Positions 27,249 to 36,878 are shown, counted from the first letter of the stretch. The stretch is DNA of 64,000 nt from Rhodococcus sp. 105337 (GCF_012844225.1 NZ_JABAGQ010000001.1:558001-622000); one strand, 5' to 3'. Numbers and translations: made by a program. Notes: a model not told the origin generated them from the sequence alone.

Positions 27249-28034
27249 GTGCCTTCTCCGACCGCGCCCGACTCCAGCGTGACCCGGCTCTTCGCACGAC
27301 GCGCGACGTTGCGGCGGTCGGCCGGCCTGCTGAGCAGTTTCCGTTTCGAGCAGTCCGCGCCCGACAAGTTCTACGGCGGGCTCGCCCGCGACACCGTCGA
27401 TCTGATCGGCGATCTGCACACCGGCGCGACCGGCACCGGGCTGGCCGGCACGACGGTCGTCGACGTCGGCGGCGGACCCGGATACTTCGCGGATGCCTTC
27501 AACGCCGTCGGGGCCCGTTATGTCCCGATCGAGCCGGATCCGTCCGAGATGCACGCGGCGGGCCTCCGGGTGGGCGGCGCGATCCGCGGGTCGGGGCTGG
27601 CGTTGCCGCTGCGGGACGGGTCGGTGGATGTGTGCTTCTCGTCGAATGTCGCGGAGCACGTCCCGGCCCCCTGGGTGATGGCCGACGAGATGTTGCGGGT
27701 GACGCGACCGGGCGGGTTGATGGTGCTGTCCTACACGTTGTGGTGGGGACCTTTCGGGGGCCACGAGACCGGGCCGTGGCACGCATTCGGCGGTGAGTAC
27801 GCGGCGCGCCGGTATGCGCGTAAGCACGGCCGCGAGCCGAAGAACCGGTACGGGCAGTCCCTGTTCGAAGTGGGAGCGGCCGACGGTCTGCGCTGGGCGC
27901 GCTCGAGTACCGAAGGCACCCTGCTCGCCGCGTTCCCGCGGTATCACCCGCGGTGGGCGTGGTGGCTCGTGAAGGTGCCGTGGATCCGCGAAATCCTTGT
28001 GAGCAACCTGGTTCTCGTGATGCAACGCCGGTGA
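27249..28034 (+). CDS. class I SAM-dependent methyltransferase (Rv0224c-like)
   Basis: A 261-residue cytoplasmic methyltransferase. Motif I is VVDVGGGPGYFADAF near residue 75. The UbiE-like region FSSNVAEHVPAPWVMADEMLRVTRPGG follows, and an aromatic-rich part has LWWGPFGGHETGPWHAFGG. It starts with GTG at 27249. It corresponds in place and orientation to Rv0224c. The acceptor is unknown; the neighbours suggest a lipid or cell-wall glycan. The 43-bp gap to the ROK kinase gene on the same strand allows co-transcription. Confidence 0.82.
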   Translation: MPSPTAPDSSVTRLFARRATLRRSAGLLSSFRFEQSAPDKFYGGLARDTVDLIGDLHTGATGTGLAGTTVVDVGGGPGYFADAFNAVGARYVPIEPDPSEMHAAGLRVGGAIRGSGLALPLRDGSVDVCFSSNVAEHVPAPWVMADEMLRVTRPGGLMVLSYTLWWGPFGGHETGPWHAFGGEYAARRYARKHGREPKNRYGQSLFEVGAADGLRWARSSTEGTLLAAFPRYHPRWAWWLVKVPWIREILVSNLVLVMQRR

Positions 28035-28077
28035 CGTCCCGGTGGGTCCTGCTGCAGGCATCCCCTAGGGTCACGGT

Positions 28078-28965
28078 ATGACCGCACTGGCACTCGACGT
28101 CGGCGGCACCAAAATTGCCGCGGCCACCGTCGCCGATGACGCGACACCTCTCGAACCGCAGTCCGTACCCGTGCCCGCCGCAGGGGTGTGGGAGACGTGC
28201 GCAGCGTTGTTGCGGGAGGTCGCCGGCACCGAACCGGTCACGGCGGTCGGGATCGCCGCGGCCGGCCCGGTCGACACCGCGCGGGGCACGGTGTTTCCCA
28301 TCAACATCACCGAATGGGCGAGCGGGTTCCCGCTGGCCGATGCGGTCCGCAGTCTGTTCCCGGGTGCCCGGGTACGGCTCGCGATGGACGGAGCTGCCGC
28401 CGCGCTGGGCGAACAGCGCTTCGGCGCCGGGCGCGGCGTGGCCGACCTGCTCGGCGTCGTCGTCGGTACCGGCATCGGAGGCGGGCTGGTGCTCGGCGGC
28501 CGGATCGTCACGGGCCGCACCGGCAACGCCGGCCACATCGGGCACATGGTCTCGGCGTACGGCACCGCGGTGTGTGCGTGCGGCGGGGTCGGATGTATCG
28601 AGACCGTCGCGAGCGGGCCGGCAGCGGTGCGGTGGGCGCGGCTGCACGGCTGGGAGGGATCCGACGGCACCGCCCTCGCTGCCGACGCACAGGCAGGCAG
28701 CGGCGTGGCGGCAGCCGCACTCGAACGCGCGGGAACCGCGCTGGGCCAGGTCATCGCATCCGCGGTGGCCCTGGCGGACGTCTCGCACGTTGTGGTCGGT
28801 GGCGGATTCGCACAGTCCGGAACGCACCTGTGGCGACCGTTGCTGGCCTCGACGACGCGGCATGCCCGCCTCGGTTTCCTGCGCGAGGTGCGCGTCGTGC
28901 CCGCCGAACTCGGCGCACTGGGCACGCTGGCCGGCGCGTCGCTCCTCGCCGCAGGTCACGACTAG
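28078..28965 (+). CDS. ROK-family sugar kinase
   Basis: A 295-residue ATP-dependent sugar kinase, glucokinase- or N-acetylsugar-kinase-like. It shows the phosphate-1 loop LALDVGGTKIAAA, the active-site region GTGIGGGLVLGGRIVTG, and the ROK zinc motif GHIGHM...CACGGVGCIET. It lacks an N-terminal helix-turn-helix, so it is an enzyme and not a NagC-type repressor. Which sugar it phosphorylates cannot be fixed; glucose, mannose or GlcNAc are all possible. LpqI, which frees GlcNAc, is coded about 14 kb away. Confidence 0.85.
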   Translation: MTALALDVGGTKIAAATVADDATPLEPQSVPVPAAGVWETCAALLREVAGTEPVTAVGIAAAGPVDTARGTVFPINITEWASGFPLADAVRSLFPGARVRLAMDGAAAALGEQRFGAGRGVADLLGVVVGTGIGGGLVLGGRIVTGRTGNAGHIGHMVSAYGTAVCACGGVGCIETVASGPAAVRWARLHGWEGSDGTALAADAQAGSGVAAAALERAGTALGQVIASAVALADVSHVVVGGGFAQSGTHLWRPLLASTTRHARLGFLREVRVVPAELGALGTLAGASLLAAGHD

Positions 28966-29046
28966 ATAACCAAGTCCTGCGCGCGCGGGACACTGCCCTA
29001 CCCTCTGACGTACCACTCTTCCAGCGGATCGATCGGCGGTACCGGG

Positions 29047-29475
29047 ATGCGGATTGCTGAGATTTTGCGGAACAAGGGTTCGGGAGTCTGCACCGTCCCA
29101 CCCGAGACGCCGATCTGTGAGCTGCTCGGAGATTTCGCCCGCTACAACATCGGGGCGATGGTCGTCGTCGAGGACGGAGCGGTGGTCGGCATCATCACCG
29201 AGCGCGACGTGGTGCGCAGTCTCAACCACCGCGGGCCGTCCATCCTCGCCGATCAGGCGCGGAACCTCATGACCACCGACGTGACGACCTGCCTGCCCAC
29301 CGACACGGTGGACAGTCTCGCCGAAACCATGACCTCGAGGCGGGTGCGTCACCTACCCGTGGTCGAGGACGGCCGCCTCGTCGGCATCGTCAGCATCGGC
29401 GACGTGGTCAAGAGCCGCCTCGACGAACTCGAAGCCGAGCGCGACCAGCTCGAGTCGTACATCCACCGAGGTTGA
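29047..29475 (+). CDS. CBS-domain protein
   Basis: A 142-residue cytoplasmic protein made of one CBS pair. CBS1 is residues ~10-65 (VVEDGAVVGIITERDVVR) and CBS2 ~75-130 (VVEDGRLVGIVSIGDVVKSRL). A short acidic helix closes it. CBS pairs bind adenosyl nucleotides and act as energy sensors. Single-pair proteins of this length are frequent in actinobacteria, including the Hrp1-type hypoxia proteins, though this one cannot be assigned to a partner. It is convergent with the next gene with only 5 bp between stops. Confidence 0.85.
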   Translation: MRIAEILRNKGSGVCTVPPETPICELLGDFARYNIGAMVVVEDGAVVGIITERDVVRSLNHRGPSILADQARNLMTTDVTTCLPTDTVDSLAETMTSRRVRHLPVVEDGRLVGIVSIGDVVKSRLDELEAERDQLESYIHRG

Positions 29476-29480
29476 GCCCG

Positions 29481-29876
29481 TTACAGGCCGGAGTCCTCGG
29501 CGGTCTCCGTCTCGTCGTCCGACGCGGTCTTGTTCGGCCTGTCGAGGACGCTCACGCTCATCCCGTACGGCAGGAACCGCACCGATCTGGTCGGATCCGT
29601 GTTGCCCTTGAGCGCACGCAGCGCGTCGAGTTCGGCGGGGTAGACCTGGTCGACGCGCACCACGCCGTCCTCGTCGCAGTTGTAGACGACCCACACACCG
29701 GCTCCGGTGTCGCCCGTCGTCTCGGGCGTGGGTGCGCTCCGAGGGGAGCGCGGCTGTTCCGGTGCGTCGAGGAACGACAGCACCCGGTCCTTGAGCTGTC
29801 GTAGCTCCTCCCCGGCTTCACGGACCACGCGGTCGAGGTCGTCCGGATCGAATCCGAAGGGGTTGTTCTCCGCCAT
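29481..29876 (-). CDS. conserved hypothetical protein, 131 residues
   Basis: Not recognised. The N-terminus MAENNPFGFDPDDLDRVVREAGEEL precedes an amphipathic helix. A Pro-rich linker follows (residues ~38-55), then a small beta-rich part (AGVWVVYNCDEDGVVRVDQVYPAELDAL), and an acidic tail. It has no membrane segment or signal peptide. AGGAGA five bases upstream of the ATG at 29876 supports the start. It is divergent from the aldehyde dehydrogenase gene at 30119 across a 242-bp region that holds a KstR-type box. Confidence 0.65.
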   Translation of the reverse strand: MAENNPFGFDPDDLDRVVREAGEELRQLKDRVLSFLDAPEQPRSPRSAPTPETTGDTGAGVWVVYNCDEDGVVRVDQVYPAELDALRALKGNTDPTRSVRFLPYGMSVSVLDRPNKTASDDETETAEDSGL

Positions 29877-30011
29877 TGTTTGTCTCCTGACCGTTGGCCC
29901 GTGACCGAGCGTCATGGCCCGTGACCGTCCGTCGCGTGACCCCAGGCACTCTCCAGTGTGGTCATCACAACGGTTTCCCGCCACCGGTCGCCCGCACTCT
30001 TTCCAAAAACC

Positions 30012-30025
30012 TGTAACCTGTTCTA
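30012..30025. promoter_or_regulatory. KstR-type operator
   Basis: TGTAACCTGTTCTA fits the KstR consensus TnnAACnnGTTnnA at every fixed position. It lies about 95 bp before the aldehyde dehydrogenase start. KstR represses sterol-catabolism genes, and Rv0223c is, to my recollection, a KstR target in M. tuberculosis. Confidence 0.75.
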
Positions 30026-30118
30026 GTGTTCGAGGTCACAGGTGGGCCGCGGGATCGTCGGCACCGAACCACGAACCTGCCTTTACATGAGCGAACAGCA
30101 ACTGGTGAGGAAGCGGAC

Positions 30119-31567
30119 ATGACCGACTACGACAAGTTGTTCATCGGCGGGCATTGGGTGGAACCGTCGACCGACGAGAAGCTCGAGGTGTTCTCCCCTG
30201 CCACGGAGGAACGCGTCGGATCGGTTCCCGTCGCAGGACCCGAGGACGTCGACGCCGCAGTCGCCGCCGCTCGCCGCGCGTTCGACGACGGGCCGTGGCC
30301 CCGCATGTCCCCGGCCGAACGCGGCCAGGTCATCGCGAAGGCCGCGAAGCTGATGGAAGAACGCGCCGCCGACCTCGCGTCGCTCGTCTCGTCCGAAATG
30401 GGGCAGCCTGCCGCCTCGGTCCAGATGATGCAGATGACGCCGTCGCTCGCGACGCTCAATTACTATGCAGGACTTGCCGAGACGTTCCAGTGGACCGACG
30501 AGCGGACCGGTTCGTTCGGCCGCTCGCGTGTCACCCGTGAGCCCGTCGGCGTCGTCGGCGCCGTCATCGCCTGGAACGTGCCTTTGTTCCTGTGCGCCAA
30601 CAAGCTCGGCCCCGCCCTGCTCGCGGGCTGCAGCGTGGTCCTCAAGCCCGCACCCGAATCTCCCTTGGCAGTCAACGTCGTCGCGGAGATCTTCACGGAG
30701 GCAGGGCTTCCCGAGGGTGTCCTGTCGGTGGTCCCCGGTGGCGCCGAGACCGGCGAGTACCTCGTCTCGCACCCCGATCTCGACAAGATCACCTTCACCG
30801 GTTCGACGGCCGTGGGCAAGCACATCGGCGAGATCGCCGCACGCAACCTCAAGCGGTGCTCACTCGAACTCGGCGGCAAGTCCGCGGCCATCATCCTCGA
30901 GGACGCCGATCTCGACTCCACCATCGCGATGCTCGTGATGTCGGGCCTGATGAACACCGGACAGGCATGTGTCGGCCAGACCCGGATCCTGGCGCCGCGA
31001 TCCCGGTACGACGAAGTCGTCGAGAAGATCGTCGCCACCGCAGCGTTCTTCCCCGTCGGGCCGCCGTCCGACGACAGCGCACAGCTCGGCCCACTGATCT
31101 CCGCCAAGCAGCGTGAACGTGTCGAGGGGTACATCGCCAAGGGCCTCGAAGAAGGCGCGCGCCTCGTTCTCGGCGGCGGCCGCCCCGCCGGACTCGACAC
31201 GGGATACTTCGTCGAGCCCACCGTCTTCGCCGACGTCGACAATTCCATGACGATCGCCCGCGAGGAGATCTTCGGTCCCGTCCTGTGCGTGCTGCCCTAC
31301 GACAGCGTCGACGAGGCCGTGAAGATCGCCAACGACTCCGACTACGGGCTGGCAGGGTCGGTGTACACCACCGATGTGGAGAAGGGCCTGGACATCGCGT
31401 CGCGCGTGCGCACCGGCACGTACGGAATCAACTGGTACGCATTCGATCCCGGTTCGCCCTTCGGCGGGTACAAGAACTCGGGCATCGGACGCGAGAACGG
31501 CCCGGAAGGCCTCGAGGCGTTCTGCGAGACCAAGTCTGTTCTCTACCCGCCCGGATACCAGGACTGA
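30119..31567 (+). CDS. aldehyde dehydrogenase (Rv0223c-like), probable KstR regulon member
   Basis: A 482-residue NAD-dependent aldehyde dehydrogenase. It has VGAVIAWNVPLFL for cofactor binding, FTGSTAVGKHIGEIAA, the general-base context SLELGGKSA, and nucleophile Cys284 in GQACVGQTR. EEIFGPVLCVLPYD and the C-terminal PFGGYKNSGIGRENG complete the fold. GAGGAAG before the ATG at 30119 fixes the start. A KstR-type operator upstream suggests induction during sterol degradation, where it would oxidise an aldehyde intermediate; the exact substrate is unknown. It is distinct from the aldehyde dehydrogenase at 4285. A strong hairpin terminator follows. Confidence 0.88.
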   Translation: MTDYDKLFIGGHWVEPSTDEKLEVFSPATEERVGSVPVAGPEDVDAAVAAARRAFDDGPWPRMSPAERGQVIAKAAKLMEERAADLASLVSSEMGQPAASVQMMQMTPSLATLNYYAGLAETFQWTDERTGSFGRSRVTREPVGVVGAVIAWNVPLFLCANKLGPALLAGCSVVLKPAPESPLAVNVVAEIFTEAGLPEGVLSVVPGGAETGEYLVSHPDLDKITFTGSTAVGKHIGEIAARNLKRCSLELGGKSAAIILEDADLDSTIAMLVMSGLMNTGQACVGQTRILAPRSRYDEVVEKIVATAAFFPVGPPSDDSAQLGPLISAKQRERVEGYIAKGLEEGARLVLGGGRPAGLDTGYFVEPTVFADVDNSMTIAREEIFGPVLCVLPYDSVDEAVKIANDSDYGLAGSVYTTDVEKGLDIASRVRTGTYGINWYAFDPGSPFGGYKNSGIGRENGPEGLEAFCETKSVLYPPGYQD

Positions 31568-31619
31568 TCCGCACAGGGTCGATCCGGACAGGATTGATCC
31601 GCGCGGCACTGCGCACAGC

Positions 31620-31661
31620 AGAAGGGTGGCACTCGGTCGGAAGACCGGGTGCCACCCTTCT
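31620..31661. terminator. bidirectional hairpin terminator
   Basis: Arms AGAAGGGTGGCAC-T-CGGTC and GACCG-G-GTGCCACCCTTCT around a GGAA loop (one mismatch), between the aldehyde dehydrogenase (+) and cysE (-). Confidence 0.88.
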
Positions 31662-31687
31662 CGCTTCAGCGGAAACCGAAGCAGCAG

Positions 31688-32269
31688 TCAGATGTACATC
31701 GCGGGATCGATGAACGTCGTCGGATCGACGAGCGGCTCGTGCTGCCGCCGCGACCGCACGGTCGCCGGAATGCCGGTCGCGACGGAATCGGGCGGCACGT
31801 CGTGCGTGACGACGGCGTTCGCGCCGACCGCACTGTCGTCCCCGATGACGACGGGTCCGAGGATCTTCGCCCCGGCTCCGACAGTCACGCGGTTACCCAG
31901 CGTTGGGTGGCGCTTGCGCTTGACGAGCGCTCGACCCCCGAGCGTCACGCCGTGGTACAGCATGACGTCGTCGCCGATCTCCGCCGTCTCACCGATGACG
32001 ACGCCCATCCCGTGATCGATGAAGAAGCGTCGCCCGATCGTCGCCCCCGGGTGGATCTCGATGCCGGTGAGAAACCGGGTGAACTGCGCGAGAACCCGAG
32101 CGGGGCCGCGCAGGGCAGGCACAGCCCACATCTTGTGGGCGATCCGGTGCGACCAGATCGCGTGCAGGCCGGAATAGACGATTGCGTTCTCCGCGTTGCT
32201 GCGCGCGGCCGGGTCCTGTCCGCGCGCAGCCTGCAGATCTTCACGAACGGTGCGGAGAATACCGAGCAC
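31688..32269 (-). CDS. cysE: serine O-acetyltransferase CysE
   Basis: A 193-residue left-handed beta-helix enzyme that acetylates L-serine to O-acetylserine for cysteine synthesis. The hexapeptide-repeat region contains [26 protein letters not shown] (catalytic Asp-His pair) and [20 protein letters not shown]. It is the short actinobacterial form lacking the long N-terminal helical domain of E. coli CysE. The start is GTG at 32269, four bases after the cysK stop, so cysK-cysE form an operon in which CysE makes the substrate for CysK. Confidence 0.93.
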   Translation of the reverse strand: MLGILRTVREDLQAARGQDPAARSNAENAIVYSGLHAIWSHRIAHKMWAVPALRGPARVLAQFTRFLTGIEIHPGATIGRRFFIDHGMGVVIGETAEIGDDVMLYHGVTLGGRALVKRKRHPTLGNRVTVGAGAKILGPVVIGDDSAVGANAVVTHDVPPDSVATGIPATVRSRRQHEPLVDPTTFIDPAMYI

Positions 32270-32273
32270 GGAA

Positions 32274-33206
32274 TCAGTCCCGGATGTGCTCGAACAGCGG
32301 GGTGGAGATGTAGCGCTCGCCGAAGTCGGGCACGACGACGACGATCAGCTTGCCGGCGTTCTCCGGGCGCTTCGCGATCTCGAGTGCAGCCCACACGTTG
32401 GCACCGGCCGAGATGCCGCCGAGGATGCCTTCCTCGGTGCCCAGACGGCGGGCGACGTCGATGGCGTCGTTGAACTTGACGTCGATGATCTCGTCGTAGA
32501 TCTCGCGATCGAGAACGTCGGGCACGAAGTTCGCGCCGATGCCCTGGATCTTGTGCGGTCCGGGCTCACCGCCGGTGAGGATCGGCGAATCGGCGGGCTC
32601 GACACCGACGATCTTCACGTCGGGCTTGCGCGCCTTGAGGGTGCGGCCGACGCCCGTGAGGGTGCCGCCGGTACCGATGCCCGCGACGAAGATGTCGACG
32701 GCGCCGTCGGTGTCGTTCCAGACCTCTTCACCCGTGGTGCGCTCGTGGATCGCCGGGTTGGCGGGGTTGCCGAACTGGCGCGCGAGGATCGCGTTCTCCG
32801 TGTTCGCCACGATCTCCTCGGCCTTGGCGACCGCGCCCTTCATGCCCTCGGAACCCGGGGTGAGCACGATCTGCGCTCCGTAGGCGCGGAGCATGACGCG
32901 ACGCTCGGTGGACATCGTCTCCGGCATCGTCAGGATGACGTTGTAGCCGCGCGCAGCGCCCACCATGGCGAGCGCGATACCCGTGTTGCCGGACGTTCCC
33001 TCGACGATCGTGCCGCCGGGCGCGAGCTCACCCGACTGCTCGGCAGCGTCGATGATCGCGACACCGATGCGGTCCTTGACGCTGTTCGCCGGGTTGTAGA
33101 ACTCCAGCTTCGCGGCGACGGTCGCACCGGCGTCCTCGGTCAGCCGGTTCAGGCGCACGATCGGCGTGCGGCCGACCAGCTCGGTCACATTGTTGTAGAT
33201 CCCCAT
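32274..33206 (-). CDS. cysK: O-acetylserine sulfhydrylase (cysteine synthase A) CysK
   Basis: A 310-residue PLP enzyme making L-cysteine from O-acetylserine and sulfide. The cofactor Lys44 is in [11 protein letters not shown]; the substrate loop [12 protein letters not shown] and the PLP phosphate loop [13 protein letters not shown] are intact. GAGGAG ahead of the ATG at 33206 fixes the start. It is the first gene of the cysK-cysE operon; the two proteins usually form the cysteine synthase complex through the CysE C-terminal Ile, which is present here as the final residue of CysE. The 220-bp upstream region shows no clear known sulfur-regulator box. Confidence 0.95.
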   Translation of the reverse strand: MGIYNNVTELVGRTPIVRLNRLTEDAGATVAAKLEFYNPANSVKDRIGVAIIDAAEQSGELAPGGTIVEGTSGNTGIALAMVGAARGYNVILTMPETMSTERRVMLRAYGAQIVLTPGSEGMKGAVAKAEEIVANTENAILARQFGNPANPAIHERTTGEEVWNDTDGAVDIFVAGIGTGGTLTGVGRTLKARKPDVKIVGVEPADSPILTGGEPGPHKIQGIGANFVPDVLDREIYDEIIDVKFNDAIDVARRLGTEEGILGGISAGANVWAALEIAKRPENAGKLIVVVVPDFGERYISTPLFEHIRD

Positions 33207-33426
33207 GGTGGAGTCCTCCTCGTGGCCACTGCTGCGGCCGTATCGATCTAGCTTGTGGTCTATTGCACCATCCCGTCGCCGCATGCGGACGCGGAGGTCC
33301 CATCGAAGTACGAACGTATCCGCTAGTCGGCATTATTCCCGAAGGGCAAGTACGTCGTCCTGCACTGTCCGTCGACGTGAGCCGTTCCGGACGGTTTGCC
33401 CGCCCGCACACGGGTACAGCAGCAAC

Positions 33427-33759
33427 ATGACCGATCAGCAACTTCCCGTCCCCGATTACGACCAACTCGCGCCCGGCACACTTGCTCCGCGCATCCGGGC
33501 GCTGACCGAGGATCAACTGCAGGCACTCGTCGATTACGAGCGCGGCAACCAGAACCGTCCGAACTTCCTCGAGGTGCTCACCGCCCGGCTCGACGAGCTC
33601 GCCGGCGGTGCCGAGCCGACAGGCGGCGACCCTTCCCACGCGCCACCTGTCGACGGCGCCTCGGGTGGGTCGCCGGTGGACCCGTCGAGCTCACCCGACG
33701 ACAACACACCGCTGCGGCACGGTGTCGCCGAGCAGACGCCGAAACGCGGCAAGCCCTGA
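33427..33759 (+). CDS. small hypothetical protein with YERGNQNRP helix motif
   Basis: A 110-residue protein. Residues ~18-55 (APRIRALTEDQLQALVDYERGN, then NRPNFLEVLTARLDELAGG) form a predicted helical hairpin. This pattern, leucine-rich with YE-x-NRP, recurs at the C-termini of several actinobacterial proteins including lipid-droplet-associated ones; that similarity is from memory. The remaining 50 residues are Pro/Gly/Ser-rich and probably disordered. It has no membrane segment. The ribosome-binding site is weak. It is divergent from cysK. The function is unknown. Confidence 0.6.
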   Translation: MTDQQLPVPDYDQLAPGTLAPRIRALTEDQLQALVDYERGNQNRPNFLEVLTARLDELAGGAEPTGGDPSHAPPVDGASGGSPVDPSSSPDDNTPLRHGVAEQTPKRGKP

Positions 33760-33837
33760 CCCGCAGTCGGCGAGCAGTACGAGTGCCCGTCGGGTTCGTT
33801 CAATACTCGCGTGGCGCTCGAGTCGACACTGGCGTGC

Positions 33838-34314
33838 ATGACCAAGGCGATGAAACCGATTCCGGACGGCTACACCACGCTGACCCCGTTCCTTGTCGTG
33901 GAGGACGGAGCACGCGCCATCGACTACTACCGCGACACCTTCGGCGCGGTGCTCGTCGACCGTATGGACGGTCCCGACGGGACCGTGCTGCATGCGGAGC
34001 TCGACTTCGGCCACGGGCGGCTGCAACTGAGCGACCCGCATCCCGAGATGGGCCTGCGCGCACCCGACGGCACCGAGCAGGTCGACCACTCCTACGTCCT
34101 GTACTGCTCCGACGTCGATGCCACGTTCGCCCGGGCGGTCGAACTCGGCGCCCGCGTGTTCGAAGAACCGTCGACGTTCGTCACCGGAGACCGGTTCGCG
34201 TCGATCCTCGATCCTTTCGGCCACCGCTGGGCGATCATGACGCGGGTGGAAGACGTGTCTCCCGCCGAAGCCAAGCGCCGGCTCGACGAGTGGTCTGCCA
34301 CGCAAGACGCCTGA
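33838..34314 (+). CDS. VOC superfamily protein (PhnB/glyoxalase-like)
   Basis: About 158 residues of vicinal-oxygen-chelate fold. It begins MKPIPDGYTTLTPFLVVEDGARAIDYY, the usual form of PhnB-like proteins, and has SDPHPEMG, YVLYCSDVDATFARAVELGA and DPFGHRWAIMT. These fit two beta-alpha-beta-beta-beta modules. VOC proteins of this group include bleomycin-type resistance and glyoxalase homologues, but most have no known reaction. Starts at 33811 (GTG), 33838 and 33850 are all in frame; 33838 is a compromise since none has a good ribosome-binding site. Confidence 0.75.
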   Translation: MTKAMKPIPDGYTTLTPFLVVEDGARAIDYYRDTFGAVLVDRMDGPDGTVLHAELDFGHGRLQLSDPHPEMGLRAPDGTEQVDHSYVLYCSDVDATFARAVELGARVFEEPSTFVTGDRFASILDPFGHRWAIMTRVEDVSPAEAKRRLDEWSATQDA

Positions 34315-34328
34315 TACAGGGCCGGAAA

Positions 34329-34377
34329 GCCGGATGCCGCATGAGATCGGTCGAACCGATCTCACGCGGCATCCGGC
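34329..34377. terminator. bidirectional hairpin terminator
   Basis: Arms GCCGGATGCCGC/GCGGCATCCGGC (12 bp), a 2x2 internal loop, then GAGATCGGT/ACCGATCTC (9 bp) with a CGA loop, between the VOC gene and the convergent pckG. Confidence 0.88.
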
Positions 34378-34403
34378 GTGAACTGTCTTCTGGGGGAAGC
34401 GAC

Positions 34404-36236
34404 TCAGCCGAGGCGCTGCTTCAGTGCCTCGAACTCGTCACGGATACCCGACGGCACCTTCTCGCCGAGGAACTCGAACCACTCCTCGATGAGGGGAAGT
34501 TCCTGCTTCCACTCCTCGACGTCGACTTTCAGTGCCTCGTCGACATCGGCGGTCTCGACGTCGAGTCCGTCGAGGGTCAAGTCGGCGGCGGTCGGCACGT
34601 ACCCGATCGGTGTGGACTGCGCGTCGGCCTTGTGCTCGATACGGTCCACGATCCACTTCAGGACGCGCGAGTTCTCGCCGAAACCGGGCCACAGGAAGCG
34701 GCCGTCTTCGCCGCGACGGAACCAGTTGACGTAGAAGATCTTCGGGAGCTTGGTCTCGTCGGCGTTCTTACCCAGGTTGATCCAGTGGTTCAGGTAATCA
34801 CCGGCGTTGTAGCCGAGGAACGGCAGCATCGCCATCGGGTCGCGGCGGACGGTTCCGACCGTGCCCTCGGCGGCAGCGGTCTGCTCCGACGACAGGGTCG
34901 CGCCGAGGAAGGTGCCGTGCTGCCAGTCGAAGGACTCGCTCACCAGCGGAACGGTCGTCTTGCGACGTCCACCGAACAGGATCGCGGAGATCGGCACACC
35001 CTGCGGGTCGTCCCACTCCGGGGCGAGGATCGGGCACTGCGACATCGGGGTGCAGTACCGCGAGTTCGGGTGCGCGGCCTTGGTGCCGGACTCGGGCGTC
35101 CAGTCGTTGCCGAGCCAGTCGGTCAGGTGCGACGGGGTCTCGCCGCCGATGCCCTCCCACCAGATGTCGCCGTCGTCGGTCTTGGCAACGTTGGTGTAGA
35201 TGGTGTTGCCGGCCTCGATGGTGGCCATCGCGTTGGGGTTGGAGTCGGCGCTCGTACCCGGTGCGACACCGAAGAAACCGAACTCGGGGTTCACCGCGTA
35301 GAGGCGGCCGTCTTCGCCGAAGCGCATCCAGGCGATGTCGTCGCCGAGGGTCTCGGCGCGCCAGCCCGGAATGGTCGGCTGGATCATCGCGAGGTTTGTC
35401 TTACCGCATGCCGACGGGAAGGCCGCGGCCACGTAGTAAGGCTTGTTCTCAGGGGAGATCAGCTTGAGGATGAGCATGTGCTCGGCGAGCCAGCCCTCGT
35501 CGTGGGCCATGGCCGACGCGATGCGCAGCGAGTAGCACTTCTTACCGAGGAGCGCATTGCCGCCGTAGCCGGAACCGAAGCTCCAGATCTCGCGGGTTTC
35601 CGGGAAGTGGGTGATGTACTTCGTGTCGTTGCACGGCCACGCGACATCCTGCTGACCGGCTTCGAGGGGCGCACCGACGGAGTGCAGCGCCTTCACGAAG
35701 GGGCGGTCGGTGCCCAGCTTCTCGAGGGCGGCGGTGCCCATGCGGGTCATGATCCGCATGGAGACGACGACGTACTCCGAGTCCGTGAGCTCGACGCCGA
35801 GCTTCGGGTCGTCGGCACCGAGCGGACCCATGCAGAAGGGCACCACGAAGAGCGTGCGTCCGCGCATGCAGCCGCGGTACAGCTCCGTCATGAGGGCGCG
35901 CATCTCGTCCGGCGCCATCCAGTTGTTCGTGGGGCCAGCGCCGATCTCGTCCTCGGTGCAGATGTAGGTGCGTGACTCGACACGCGCCACATCCGACGGG
36001 TCGGAGTTGGCGAGGAACGAGTTCGGCTTCTTCTCGTCGTTGAGACGGGTGAACGTTCCCGCCTCGACCAGTTGAGCGGTCAGCCGGTCCCATTCCTCGT
36101 CGGATCCGTCGGCCCACACGACGCGATCGGGCTGGGTGAGCTCGGCAACCTCCTGGACCCAGGCAAGCAGCTCGGCATGCTGGGTCGGGAGCTTGTCGTC
36201 GGTACCGTTCAAACCGGGAATGGTCGCTGAGGTCAT
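34404..36236 (-). CDS. pckG: phosphoenolpyruvate carboxykinase (GTP)
   Basis: A 610-residue cytosolic enzyme converting oxaloacetate and GTP to PEP, CO2 and GDP, the gateway from fatty-acid or sterol carbon to gluconeogenesis. GTP-type motifs are the P-loop/kinase-1 [11 protein letters not shown] with its reactive Cys, the kinase-2 region [25 protein letters not shown], and the guanine-pocket region [16 protein letters not shown]. The ATG at 36236 follows AGGAGA. It is convergent with the VOC gene, and its 276-bp upstream region separates it from the pseudo-GTPase operon. Position matches pckA (Rv0211). It fits a lipid-consuming lifestyle together with FadE5 and FadA2. Confidence 0.96.
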   Translation of the reverse strand: MTSATIPGLNGTDDKLPTQHAELLAWVQEVAELTQPDRVVWADGSDEEWDRLTAQLVEAGTFTRLNDEKKPNSFLANSDPSDVARVESRTYICTEDEIGAGPTNNWMAPDEMRALMTELYRGCMRGRTLFVVPFCMGPLGADDPKLGVELTDSEYVVVSMRIMTRMGTAALEKLGTDRPFVKALHSVGAPLEAGQQDVAWPCNDTKYITHFPETREIWSFGSGYGGNALLGKKCYSLRIASAMAHDEGWLAEHMLILKLISPENKPYYVAAAFPSACGKTNLAMIQPTIPGWRAETLGDDIAWMRFGEDGRLYAVNPEFGFFGVAPGTSADSNPNAMATIEAGNTIYTNVAKTDDGDIWWEGIGGETPSHLTDWLGNDWTPESGTKAAHPNSRYCTPMSQCPILAPEWDDPQGVPISAILFGGRRKTTVPLVSESFDWQHGTFLGATLSSEQTAAAEGTVGTVRRDPMAMLPFLGYNAGDYLNHWINLGKNADETKLPKIFYVNWFRRGEDGRFLWPGFGENSRVLKWIVDRIEHKADAQSTPIGYVPTAADLTLDGLDVETADVDEALKVDVEEWKQELPLIEEWFEFLGEKVPSGIRDEFEALKQRLG

Positions 36237-36502
36237 CAAACTCTCCTGGGGTGTGCCCGGAACCGGATCCCTCCCCCGACCTGCGCCGATGACGCAGGGA
36301 CAGTGGCAGACCCGGGCTTTTCCCCTCTCGGCAGGGGTACCACCAGCTTCATCCGTGGCCGGACGGCGAAGCGGGCGCCGGAAGTCCTATTCGTAGAGGC
36401 TAACTGTGGATGTCCTACCGGTAACACTCGGGGCCGGTCGGAAATGTCACATGAACGATTCAGAGAGCGCGCAGAATACCTTCACCTACCCCCCACGTAC
36501 AG

Positions 36503-36525
36503 ACGGTGGCGCTCACTCGCCACCG
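36503..36525 (-). terminator. hairpin terminator overlapping a stop codon
   Basis: ACGGTGGCG and CGCCACCGT (9 bp, 6-base loop). The stop codon of the calcium-loop-like gene (36513-36515) lies inside the hairpin. Confidence 0.7.
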
Positions 36526-36878
36526 TTTTCGTGATCCACATCGCCTTCCAGATTACCGTGGTCGACGCGTGTCCAGCGTGTTGTTCCGTCGAGGTCGCGG
36601 TGTAACTCCCACACGCCGTAGTCGCCGTCGTCCTCCACAGCGGTGAGCCTGTCGGTGTGCCCGTCGAGGTCGGTATCGGTGGCGACGATCAGAGCTCCAC
36701 CTGCGGACAGGCCGCTGTCGAACACCTCGCTGCCGAAGATCACCGTGTCGTAGATTCCGTCCCCGTCCAGATCCGCGGCGGGTTCCGTTCCGTCTGCCCA
36801 GACGGACGCGGCCACCGGGTCGAACACGTCGGTCCTCGGCCCACTCGGGCTGTCGTCACCCGGAAACGTTTCCATCAT
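36513..36878 (-). CDS. small acidic protein with calcium-loop-like DxDGDGxxD repeats
   Basis: A 121-residue, very acidic protein with three related segments: DLDGDGIYDTVIFG (residues ~36-49), DTDLDGHTDRLT (~67-78) and HRDLDGTTRWTR (~93-104). These look like dockerin/EF-hand-type Asp-rich loops, each followed by a short beta strand. A similar pattern occurs in actinobacterial DUF6802-type proteins (from memory). It has no signal peptide, so a cytoplasmic place is likely unless export is by another route. Two start codons (36878 and 36875) follow GGGGGAT. The gene overlaps the end of the preceding gene by 23 bp and is the last of a three-gene operon. The function is unknown. Confidence 0.7.
   Translation of the reverse strand: MMETFPGDDSPSGPRTDVFDPVAASVWADGTEPAADLDGDGIYDTVIFGSEVFDSGLSAGGALIVATDTDLDGHTDRLTAVEDDGDYGVWELHRDLDGTTRWTRVDHGNLEGDVDHENGGE

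Noticed and set aside
33247-33262. McbR-like operator (TAGAC-N6-GTCTA type) before cysK
   Set aside because: Only TAGAC-N6-CTAGA is present on the minus strand; the second half-site is poor, so chance is likely.
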